Source of the DNA: Candidatus Collierbacteria bacterium RIFOXYD1_FULL_40_9
GTDB lineage: Bacteria > Patescibacteriota > Microgenomatia > UBA1400 > MFAQ01
DNA: 20,250 nt
Assembly: GCA_001776275.1 (NCBI GenBank)
Contig: MFAQ01000044.1
Location: 1 to 20,250, forward strand
Direction of reading: 5' to 3'
The notes below the pieces were generated by a model. The model was not told the origin of the DNA. It saw only the letters and a list, made by a program, of their open reading frames with translations, and searched no databases. Positions 12,601 through 19,221 of this stretch are shown piece after piece. A program made the position numbers and the translations under genes. Within the stretch, counting starts at the first letter, position 1; each line of letters begins with the position of its first letter.

Positions 12601-13455
12601 ATGAACTGGATGAAATATCGCTCTCTCTACTTTTTAATTTCAGGCCTTATTATTATTCCTGGTCTTTATTTTTTAGTTACTTTTGGTCTCAAGCTCTCAA
12701 TCGAGTTTACTGGTGGAACACAAGCAGAGTTTGGTTTGGCCAAAGAGCAAAAGCAAAACCTATTACTCTCCTTGTCAGACAAAAGTCCACAGATAGTTTT
12801 CCAGTCAGACAGCAAAATTAGTCTCAAGCTTTCAGAAACCACCGAAGGGGAGATACAACAGGCATTAGCAAATATTGGCACCGCTGCCGGTCAGATAAAT
12901 TTAGAAAGTTTTGAAGTTGTTGGACCAGTTCTGGGGCAAGAAACCATCAAGAAAACAGGAAACGCCCTATTAATCTCATCAGTACTACTACTTATCTACA
13001 TTAGTTATGTCTTTAAGCAGTTCAAGTATGGCCTTAGCGCCGTTTTAGCTATGTTGCACGACACGTTAGTCTTATTAGGTTCTTTCTCCATTCTAGGGCA
13101 CTTCTTTGGCGTAGAGGTTGACTTACTTTTTGTTACCGCAGTGCTTACAATTCTTTCTTTCTCTGTGCACGACACTATCGTGGTTTACGACCGTATTCGA
13201 GAGTTAAGTCACAAAGTAAAAAATGTTACTTTTGAAAACTTAGTCAACCAGGCTGTCTCCGAGACTATGGTCAGATCACTAAATAACTCCTTAACTATTA
13301 TCTTCATGTTAATTGCTATGTTCCTAATAGGAGGACAGTCAACTAAATATTTTTCGCTTGCTTTACTTATTGGCACCATTACCGGAACATACTCTAGCAC
13401 TTTCACTGTCGCGCCATTACTTGTCGTCTGGAATAAACTATTCGAGAAAGAATAA
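12601..13455 (+). CDS. secF: Protein translocase subunit SecF
   Basis: This 284-residue protein is the partner of SecD. The first helix (about 9-28) leads to 'LSIEFTGGTQAEF' (32-44), the SecF counterpart of the SecD GLDLKGG loop. A short periplasmic-side domain ends in 'GPVLGQE'. The last five helices contain 'SVHDTIVVYDRIRE', with the His-Asp typical of SecF in place of the VDSN of SecD, and 'MVRSLNNSLTIIFMLIAMFLIGG'. The length is close to the family norm of about 300. It begins nine bases after secD without a Shine-Dalgarno and ends in a terminator. It lies in the same operon as secD and probably the wHTH and AbrB genes. Confidence 0.96.
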   Translation: MNWMKYRSLYFLISGLIIIPGLYFLVTFGLKLSIEFTGGTQAEFGLAKEQKQNLLLSLSDKSPQIVFQSDSKISLKLSETTEGEIQQALANIGTAAGQINLESFEVVGPVLGQETIKKTGNALLISSVLLLIYISYVFKQFKYGLSAVLAMLHDTLVLLGSFSILGHFFGVEVDLLFVTAVLTILSFSVHDTIVVYDRIRELSHKVKNVTFENLVNQAVSETMVRSLNNSLTIIFMLIAMFLIGGQSTKYFSLALLIGTITGTYSSTFTVAPLLVVWNKLFEKE

Positions 13456-13483
13456 AACCACCCAACAAATCGGGTGGTTTTAT
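13452..13483. terminator. Terminator after secF (also faces the cca gene)
   Basis: ATAAAACCACCC (13452-13463) pairs fully with GGGTGGTTTTAT (13472-13483) around an eight-base loop. The secF stop codon lies in the left arm. The T- and A-rich arms make it useful in both directions, as expected between convergent genes. Confidence 0.85.
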
Positions 13484-13514
13484 TTCTCAAGCAAGTAAGT
13501 TACACTTTCAAATT

Positions 13515-14999
13515 TTATTTATATCTCTCTATTTGTTTTAGCAAGTATTCTCTTTGATTTTTTGAAGTGTCCTCCAAAACTTCCTCGAATAACTCCTTCA
13601 AAACTTTGCCAATAATTGGTCCAGGGGCAACCTTTAAAATCTCCATTACATCTTTACCATTAACCACCATATCATTTATTTCCATAGGTTCAAATAACTG
13701 CTCACCTATACGCTTTTGCAATTCCAAAAATCTCCAACTGGTAGTGGTTGAGCCACTTCCTTTTCGATCGGATATCCTAAGCAAAACCAAGTCAGAAATA
13801 TTTTCCTTGCCAACATTTCGAATTAATCTTCTTATCGATGAGTCTGTCATACTAGGTTGGTAGTTAAACATATGCCAGCGTACCAAAGTTTCCACTTTCT
13901 CGGTTTCTTTTCGGCTAAACCTCAGCCTCTCCATTATTTCTTTTATCATTCTCGCTCCAATTACCTCATGCCCATAAAAAGTTATCATTCCCTGGATCTT
14001 CTGCTCAAAACCACACTTCTCACACTTAAATAATTCTCCAGACAATCCTTTGTACATTTTTCCACATCTTCGGCATTTAAATCGCTGGCTTCTTGGTTTG
14101 CCTATATCATGTGTCAGGGCTGTTAGTCGAACTAGTGGGTTAGGGGAGGGACAATTTGCCAAAGATTGCAGAGAGTGTTCCAAAACCGTCCATTCGTGGT
14201 GACCTCCTTGTTCAGTTTCTCTGCCTTCCAGTAGTTCCGGCAAAAAATAATCTATCAGCTTCGTAGATAGCAAAAGTTTTACCCCATCTGCAGGGTAATT
14301 TGTTGTAAGTATTTTTACAAATTCTTCTCTAACTCTTTCCTTGCTAATTTCAGTCAAAAGATCGGCACATGTCTTTATAGCCCTCAAAGTTTCCATTTCA
14401 ATTGCAAATCCCATTCTGGCTGCAAAACGAATGGCTCTCATCATTCTTAGAGCATCTTCTCTAAATCGCTGCTCCGGTTCACCCACAGCACGGATTATGC
14501 CTTTCTCAAAGTCCTCCATCCCCCCAACTAGATCCAAAAGCTCCCACTCAATATTTTGTTTTTTTTCTGTTTTGATTTTTTGATTTTTTTTCCCTATCAC
14601 CATCGCATTTATCGTAAAGTCTCGCCTAACAATGTCTTCTTCTAGAGTTTTTCCCCAGGTCACATTGTCAGGCCTTCTGTAATCAGAATATTCCTTTTCC
14701 GATCTGTACGTAGTTACTTCATACAGCTCCTCTTTACCATTAACGATGACATTAAACGAAACTGTTCCAAAGTCGTTATTATAAAAAGGCTCAAAATCTT
14801 TAAGCACTTCAAGGCTTTGCTCGGGAGTGGCGTTGGTTGTCAAGTCACAGTTTTCCGGCGCTTTATTTACCAGTATATTTCTCACTCCTCCTCCAACTAA
14901 ATAAATCTCAAAGCCAGCCTTCTCGTAGGCCTCAAAAGTTTCAAGCAGTGCATCTGGTATCAATATTTTTTCATCAGATAGCAATTGTCGTCTATACAC
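13515..14999 (-). CDS. cca: CCA-adding tRNA nucleotidyltransferase-type enzyme with HD domain and zinc ribbon
   Basis: This 494-residue protein has the class II poly(A)/CCA polymerase head: 'YLVGGGVRN' (33-41), 'CDLTTNATPE' (51-60), 'EEDIVRRDFTINAM' (120-133) and 'REDALRMMRAIRFAARMGF' (180-198). It would build or repair the 3' CCA of tRNA. The first of the two metal-binding Asp residues, normally in P-x-D-x-D, is Asn50; Asp52 is kept. The GGxVRD motif also ends in Asn. A C-terminal HD domain follows, with H297-D298 and 'YGHEVIGA'. Between them sits an extra zinc ribbon (C309/C312, C326/C329). Translation starts at a GTG placed six bases after a TGATAAAAT -10, so the mRNA is probably leaderless. 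The gene converges on secF and diverges from the Rel gene. Activity on CCA is likely but should not be assumed. Confidence 0.88.
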   Translation of the reverse strand: MYRRQLLSDEKILIPDALLETFEAYEKAGFEIYLVGGGVRNILVNKAPENCDLTTNATPEQSLEVLKDFEPFYNNDFGTVSFNVIVNGKEELYEVTTYRSEKEYSDYRRPDNVTWGKTLEEDIVRRDFTINAMVIGKKNQKIKTEKKQNIEWELLDLVGGMEDFEKGIIRAVGEPEQRFREDALRMMRAIRFAARMGFAIEMETLRAIKTCADLLTEISKERVREEFVKILTTNYPADGVKLLLSTKLIDYFLPELLEGRETEQGGHHEWTVLEHSLQSLANCPSPNPLVRLTALTHDIGKPRSQRFKCRRCGKMYKGLSGELFKCEKCGFEQKIQGMITFYGHEVIGARMIKEIMERLRFSRKETEKVETLVRWHMFNYQPSMTDSSIRRLIRNVGKENISDLVLLRISDRKGSGSTTTSWRFLELQKRIGEQLFEPMEINDMVVNGKDVMEILKVAPGPIIGKVLKELFEEVLEDTSKNQREYLLKQIERYK

Positions 15000-15005
15000 G
15001 CCTAA

Positions 15006-15029
15006 ATTTTATCAGAATTACTATAGAAT
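15006..15029. promoter_or_regulatory. Divergent leaderless promoters for cca and rel
   Basis: On the minus strand TAAAAT (15011-15006), preceded by TGA as extended -10, ends six bases before the cca GTG at 14999. On the plus strand TAGAAT (15024-15029) ends six bases before the rel GTG at 15036. No clear -35 or Shine-Dalgarno is visible for either gene. The intergenic gap is 36 bases. Confidence 0.55.
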
Positions 15030-15035
15030 ATACGG

Positions 15036-16529
15036 GTGTCCTTAAATTTCAATTCACTAAAAAAACAACTCAAGTCAAATCAACTAAGCTACAATCTCAG
15101 GCGGATTAAGAGTGTTTATTTTTACGCCAAAAAACAGTATCAAGGACAAATTCGCCACACTGGTGAGCCACTTATCAAACATCCTCTTTCGGTTGCTATA
15201 ACACTTGCAGAGTGGGGACTGGATCAACTAAGTATAGAAGGCGCCCTCCTCCACGAACTGCCAGAAATCAAACCAAATCACCAGGAACAAATTACCAAAA
15301 AATTTGGCGCGAGTCTTTCTAATTTGGTTGATGGGGTTCATCGTGTTGGATCAATCAAACTCCGAAGCTCCAAAGACAAAGTTTTTTTAGAAAATCTACG
15401 CAAGATGTTTGTGGCACTAGCCAAAGATATCCGCGTTGTCATCATTCGTTTGGCAGACAGATTGCACAACATCAAAACTTTAGACGCCATTCCCTTGTCC
15501 AAACAAAAACGAATAGCAATCGAAACTTTGGAAGTTTATGCACCATTAGCAGAAAGATTGGGCATGGGAAAGTTAAAAGGGGAGCTAGAGGACTTAGTCT
15601 TCCCCTATATTTACCCAGAAGAATATGCCTGGGTCACAAACGTCGCCAGACCTCACTTCAAATATTCCGAAGAAAACATCAAAGCCTCTATCACTAAAAT
15701 AAGACAAATTCTGGCCAAAAATGGCATTGCCGCCAAAACAGATGGTCGACCCAAAAGAAAATATAGCTTATACAAAAAATTACTTCGTCCAGAAATAGAT
15801 GGGGATATTACAAAGGTCAACGATCTCATGGCTGTGCGCATCATTACCGAAGAAGATATTACTTGTTACACCGTCCTAGGTCTCATGCACCGCTACTGGA
15901 AGCCTGTTCCGTACTTAGGAATTTCAGACTTTATCGCTCAACCAAAACCAAACGGTTATAGATCTATTCACACAAAAGTTTTCGACCACAAAGGAAACAT
16001 CTTAGAGATTCAAATTCGGTCTAAACATATGCACCTTCAAGCGGAATTCGGTGCCGCCGCTCACTTTGCTTATTCAGAAGCCAAATCGGCAGGGGTAAAA
16101 GATCATCTACTCCAATCAGGTATCGCCTTCAAGCTAGACGACAAAATGGCTTGGGTCAGTGAACTCTCAAACTGGAAAGAGCAAGTAGAGTCAGCTCACC
16201 AGCAAGAAAAAGATCTAAAACTAGATGCTCTTAGTAAACACATCTACGTCTTCTCACCCAAAGGCGACGTCTTCGATTTACCAGAAGATGCTACTCCTAT
16301 AGATTACGCATTCAAGGTTCATACCAATTTAGGTTTTTACATCTCTGGTATCAGAATAAATGGCAAAATCGGCTCCATCTCCCAAGCTTTAAAAAGTGGT
16401 GATGTGGTCGAGATAATCAAATCAAAGGCGGTTAGACCTGCTAGTAGAAACTGGCTTCATCTTGTCAAAACCGCCAGAGCAAAAAACAAAATCAGAAAAA
16501 AGTTACTAGACCAAGAAAAACTAATATAA
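15036..16529 (+). CDS. rel: RelA/SpoT-type (p)ppGpp synthetase, short form
   Basis: This is a 497-residue stringent-response enzyme. The N-terminal hydrolase-type HD domain has H49, H73 and D141 ('RLADRLHNIKTLD'), but the HD pair is His-Glu ('LLHELPE', 72-77), and the following catalytic Asp is Ile78. The synthetase domain looks complete: 'RKYSLYKK', 'VNDLMAVRII', 'PNGYRSIHTKVF', 'LEIQIRSKHMHLQAEFGAAAHFAY'. A TGS domain follows ('IYVFSPKGDVFDLPEDATPIDYAFKVH'), then 'RNWLHLVKTARAKNKIRKKLL'. There the protein ends, without the zinc-finger and ACT domains of long Rel proteins (about 730 residues). It may therefore mainly make (p)ppGpp and respond less to ribosomes. It starts with GTG and is probably leaderless. 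Its stop overlaps the promoter of the next gene. Confidence 0.93.
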   Translation: MSLNFNSLKKQLKSNQLSYNLRRIKSVYFYAKKQYQGQIRHTGEPLIKHPLSVAITLAEWGLDQLSIEGALLHELPEIKPNHQEQITKKFGASLSNLVDGVHRVGSIKLRSSKDKVFLENLRKMFVALAKDIRVVIIRLADRLHNIKTLDAIPLSKQKRIAIETLEVYAPLAERLGMGKLKGELEDLVFPYIYPEEYAWVTNVARPHFKYSEENIKASITKIRQILAKNGIAAKTDGRPKRKYSLYKKLLRPEIDGDITKVNDLMAVRIITEEDITCYTVLGLMHRYWKPVPYLGISDFIAQPKPNGYRSIHTKVFDHKGNILEIQIRSKHMHLQAEFGAAAHFAYSEAKSAGVKDHLLQSGIAFKLDDKMAWVSELSNWKEQVESAHQQEKDLKLDALSKHIYVFSPKGDVFDLPEDATPIDYAFKVHTNLGFYISGIRINGKIGSISQALKSGDVVEIIKSKAVRPASRNWLHLVKTARAKNKIRKKLLDQEKLI

Positions 16530-16532
16530 AAT
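16527..16532 (+). promoter_or_regulatory. -10 element for the carboxypeptidase gene
   Basis: TAAAAT (16527-16532) overlaps the rel stop codon and ends exactly six bases before the GTG at 16539, consistent with a leaderless start. A -35 match is poor (TTACTA at 16503-16508). Confidence 0.45.
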
Positions 16533-16538
16533 CAAACT

Positions 16539-17414
16539 GTGAAGAAGATCTACTTATTAATACCCCTTTTTCTTTTTGTCTGCTTTTTTCCTGTTGTTAG
16601 GCCGATACCAGATAAGTCTAAGCCAGAAGTTAAAGCTTTTTTTAGTCAATCAGCGCCACTTCCTCAAAAAAAAGACAACTCAAGTCAACTTAGTCTTACT
16701 GCTACCGGAGTTTTTGTTATGGATCTCAAATCTGGAGTGGTTCTCTACGATAAAAACCCCCACAAACGTCTAAAACCAGCCTCCCTAACCAAAATTATGA
16801 CTTCGTTGGTGGCTCTGGACTACTACAAAGACGACTCTGTTCTCAAAGTAATCAACGCCCAAAAATCCTTAGGTAACACTATTGATCTTCTCAAAGGGGA
16901 TCAGCTGCTCGCAAGCGATGTTATCTTGGGACTTCTAATCTCCTCAGGCAACGACGCCGCTGTCACTCTGGCCGAAAATTATCCAGGTGGTTACAAATCA
17001 TTTGTCGAAAAAATGAATGCCAAAACTCTAGAGTTAGGTTTAGAAAACACCAAGTTTAGCAATGTCTCAGGCGTTGAGAGTGCTGATCACTACACTACCG
17101 CCTACGACATCGCTGCAATCGCGAGAGCAGCACTAGATCGACCTACCTTCGAAAACATTGTTTCCAAAAAAAAGGCAACCCTTAAAAGCCTAAACGGCCA
17201 TATTTATAACATCAACACCACAAATATTTTATTGGGTAAGCCAGGTTTTTATGGCGTCAAAACTGGCTGGACTCCGCAAGCAGGAGAGTGTCTGGTAGTT
17301 CTTGCCGAAAAAGATGCCCACCCAATTCTCATCTCAATTCTCAACAGTCAGGATCGCTTCGGCGAAGCCCAAAAAATCTACAAATGGGTCTTCGATAACT
17401 ACACTTGGGAGTAA
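16539..17414 (+). CDS. dacA: D-alanyl-D-alanine carboxypeptidase (peptidase S11)
   Basis: This penicillin-binding-protein-like enzyme removes the terminal D-Ala from peptidoglycan stem peptides outside the membrane. The 291-residue protein has an N-terminal signal or anchor helix (about 4-20) and a short linker. The three active-site motifs follow: SxxK at S82-K85 ('PASLTKIMTSLVA'), SGN at 136-138 and KTG at 241-243 ('GVKTGWTPQAGECLV'). There is no C-terminal PBP5 beta-domain or amphipathic membrane helix, so the form is minimal and probably held by the N-terminal helix. It starts with GTG, ten bases after the rel stop. Its presence implies that the cell handles cross-linked peptidoglycan. 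Confidence 0.94.
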   Translation: MKKIYLLIPLFLFVCFFPVVRPIPDKSKPEVKAFFSQSAPLPQKKDNSSQLSLTATGVFVMDLKSGVVLYDKNPHKRLKPASLTKIMTSLVALDYYKDDSVLKVINAQKSLGNTIDLLKGDQLLASDVILGLLISSGNDAAVTLAENYPGGYKSFVEKMNAKTLELGLENTKFSNVSGVESADHYTTAYDIAAIARAALDRPTFENIVSKKKATLKSLNGHIYNINTTNILLGKPGFYGVKTGWTPQAGECLVVLAEKDAHPILISILNSQDRFGEAQKIYKWVFDNYTWE

Positions 17415-17467
17415 ACGCTATAACAATTTCTACAAAGCTTGACTATTAGGACTACAATTATAAGTAT
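17415..17467 (+). promoter_or_regulatory. Promoter region of the MEDS gene
   Basis: This 53-base gap has no terminator for the carboxypeptidase gene. TTGACT (17439-17444) is a good -35 match, but the nearest -10-like strings, TACAAT (17453-17458) and TATAAG (17459-17464), lie only 8 and 14 bases away, so the pairing is not standard. TACAAT ends nine bases before the ATG. No Shine-Dalgarno is seen. Confidence 0.35.
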
Positions 17468-18100
17468 ATGAAAAATCTACTTAATTTTGGTGATCATGTT
17501 ATCAGTATCTATCAAAACCAATCTCAACAAATTTCTCAAATAACCCCCTACATTTCAGCTGCCCTAAATCAAAATCAAAAATGTGTTTATGTAATTGACA
17601 ACAGTAGCTTGCCATCTCTAGTTTCAGAATTTGAAAAAAATGGTCTCAACCTAGAAAAATACCTAGATTCAAAACAATTTGTTTTTAAAACAGCAAACGA
17701 AACCTATGTTGCCGACGGCTCATTCGATCCCGACAATATGCTTTCACTTGTAGCCAAACTAATAGATAGTGCTCTTCAGGAGGGTTTTGATGGTCTTCTC
17801 GGAATAGGAGAGATGTCCTGGATTCTCAAAAATGTTTCAGATAGTAAAAAACTAAACCAATACGAGTCAAATCTAAATAGCTTAAGAGAAAACAAAGCAG
17901 CTCTCATTTGTCAGTACGACGAGAGTCAGTTTAGTAAAGATTTTCTCGTTGACGTCATTCGTGCTCATCCGCATACAGTAATTTATGGGAGCTTTCACCC
18001 AAATAAATATTTCTACACACCACCAGAATATTTTCGAAGTATTTCAAGGTTTCCAAAAGATTCCTACAAGACCATGATAGATATCATCACAGGGAATTAG
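17468..18100 (+). CDS. Stand-alone MEDS (DcmR-type sensory) domain protein
   Basis: The 210-residue protein matches the MEDS sensory domain along its whole length: 'NFGDHVISIYQN' (6-17), 'CVYVIDN' (39-45), 'YVADGSFDPDNMLSLVAKLID' (80-100), 'GFDGLLGIGEMSWIL' (106-120), 'LICQYDESQF' (146-155), 'HPHTVIYGSFHPNKYFYTPPEYF' (167-189). In other bacteria and archaea this RecA-like fold is fused to histidine kinases, response regulators or anti-sigma domains and is thought to sense small molecules, as in DcmR of methylotrophs. Here nothing is fused to it and no kinase lies nearby. No Walker motif is obvious. It is cytoplasmic, with no membrane helix, and converges on the next gene with a four-base gap. 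Confidence 0.85.
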   Translation: MKNLLNFGDHVISIYQNQSQQISQITPYISAALNQNQKCVYVIDNSSLPSLVSEFEKNGLNLEKYLDSKQFVFKTANETYVADGSFDPDNMLSLVAKLIDSALQEGFDGLLGIGEMSWILKNVSDSKKLNQYESNLNSLRENKAALICQYDESQFSKDFLVDVIRAHPHTVIYGSFHPNKYFYTPPEYFRSISRFPKDSYKTMIDIITGN

Positions 18101-18104
18101 CCGA

Positions 18105-19190
18105 CTATTTACTTTCAATCCACTCGTTTCTTACAGCCGAAACGTAAGCCGCAAACCCTTGGTCGCCAAGAAATATATAAATTGGCATGGCATACTTTTG
18201 GTTTACGTTAGAGTCATAGTAGCCCAAAAATATTTTTCGTATCTTTACTTCCCCGGATTGTGGTCCCGTAGGTGAAACAAAGCCTCCCCCAGTCGATAGT
18301 TCTTGCCAAGCTTGCTCACCTGTCTTTATCGGGTAAGTTCCATTCTGGGTGTAATTAATAAATGTGTACGAGTACTCCATGCTTATCACTTTTTCATTAG
18401 GCTGTTTAGAGCCAGAAACTACAATTCGTATCAATCCCTTGCTGGGGTCAGTTCTATAAAAAGGATATGTTGCTTTGACCTTTTTTGTCTTAGATTCCGG
18501 GTCTATTTCGTCTATATTTTTTCTAAAGTAATCAAGTTGTACAAAGTCAGCGTCCGACAAAGATAGTGCAGGAATAAGTTTGCCAGCGTCGTTTTTTAAG
18601 TAAGTTAGTTTCTCAAACCCGATAGTATCGTCTTCTAGTAGTCCAGATTTTCGAAGGTAGTTACTAGTTTCAATTATTACTTGTTTATCAGAGGTAAAAT
18701 TCGCCATCGAGGCAATCGCTGGGTTGTTCTGCCACTGCTTAACTAGGCTAAAGGGCCCAGAAACAATATTCATATCTAGCTTAGAAGATAACTGATCTTG
18801 GTTGGACCAGACATACCTAGTTTCCGTCGGTTGCTCTGGTTTAAACAAAAACCCAAGTGCCGTTGCCACCTCCAGTGCTTTGTCAGGGTCAGCAAAACCA
18901 CTCCTTCTTGTTGGTGCATAGTAGACTCTCATTCTGTCAGGAAAAACAGGAATAGCTCCAGTAGGAAGCTCCAAAGTTAGTTGTGGTCTCGTTTCGTTTT
19001 TTGGAAAATTCACACCCTGAAGCGGTCCAAAATCTACTGAAGCCGGGGGCAGTGGTGGTGGGTTCAAGGAAATATAATAATTTACCAAAGCAACGCCCAC
19101 ATACCACAACAAAGTCACAGCCACAAAGCCTATTCCACCGTACTTTATAGCTTTACGAGAAAAGGCCGAGGCCTCTGTTAGTGTTGCCAT
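18105..19190 (-). CDS. Unknown protein with an N-terminal membrane anchor
   Basis: I do not recognise the family. The protein has 361 residues when started at the ATG at 19190. The frame is open for 16 more codons, but those overlap the gltX start and the promoter, so the shorter form is chosen. One transmembrane helix (about 16-38) is followed by a proline-rich linker ('NPPPLPPASVDFGPL') and a large extracytoplasmic part. The C-terminal region ('TYPIKTGEQAWQELSTGGGF' and then 'VKIRKIFLGYYDS...YAMPIYIFLGDQGFAAYVSAV') recalls YycI/YycH- or PepSY-like repeats that sit outside the membrane and regulate partners, but this resemblance is weak. No catalytic motif is seen. A -10-like TATAGA (19202-19197) ends six bases before the ATG. 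Confidence 0.75.
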   Translation of the reverse strand: MATLTEASAFSRKAIKYGGIGFVAVTLLWYVGVALVNYYISLNPPPLPPASVDFGPLQGVNFPKNETRPQLTLELPTGAIPVFPDRMRVYYAPTRRSGFADPDKALEVATALGFLFKPEQPTETRYVWSNQDQLSSKLDMNIVSGPFSLVKQWQNNPAIASMANFTSDKQVIIETSNYLRKSGLLEDDTIGFEKLTYLKNDAGKLIPALSLSDADFVQLDYFRKNIDEIDPESKTKKVKATYPFYRTDPSKGLIRIVVSGSKQPNEKVISMEYSYTFINYTQNGTYPIKTGEQAWQELSTGGGFVSPTGPQSGEVKIRKIFLGYYDSNVNQKYAMPIYIFLGDQGFAAYVSAVRNEWIESK

Positions 19191-19196
19191 GTTTTT

Positions 19197-19215
19197 TCTA
19201 TATATCAAGTATACT
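19197..19215. promoter_or_regulatory. Divergent leaderless promoters for gltX and the unknown membrane protein
   Basis: On the plus strand TATACT (19210-19215) is followed by six bases and the gltX ATG at 19222. On the minus strand TATAGA (19202-19197) is followed by six bases and the ATG at 19190. Both spacings are identical. There is no Shine-Dalgarno on either side, and the whole intergenic region is 31 bases. Confidence 0.55.
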
Positions 19216-19221
19216 ATCACT

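Noticed and set aside
12369..12821. Open frame across the secD-secF junction
   Set aside because: It overlaps the conserved ends of both Sec genes in another frame and has no recognisable domain.
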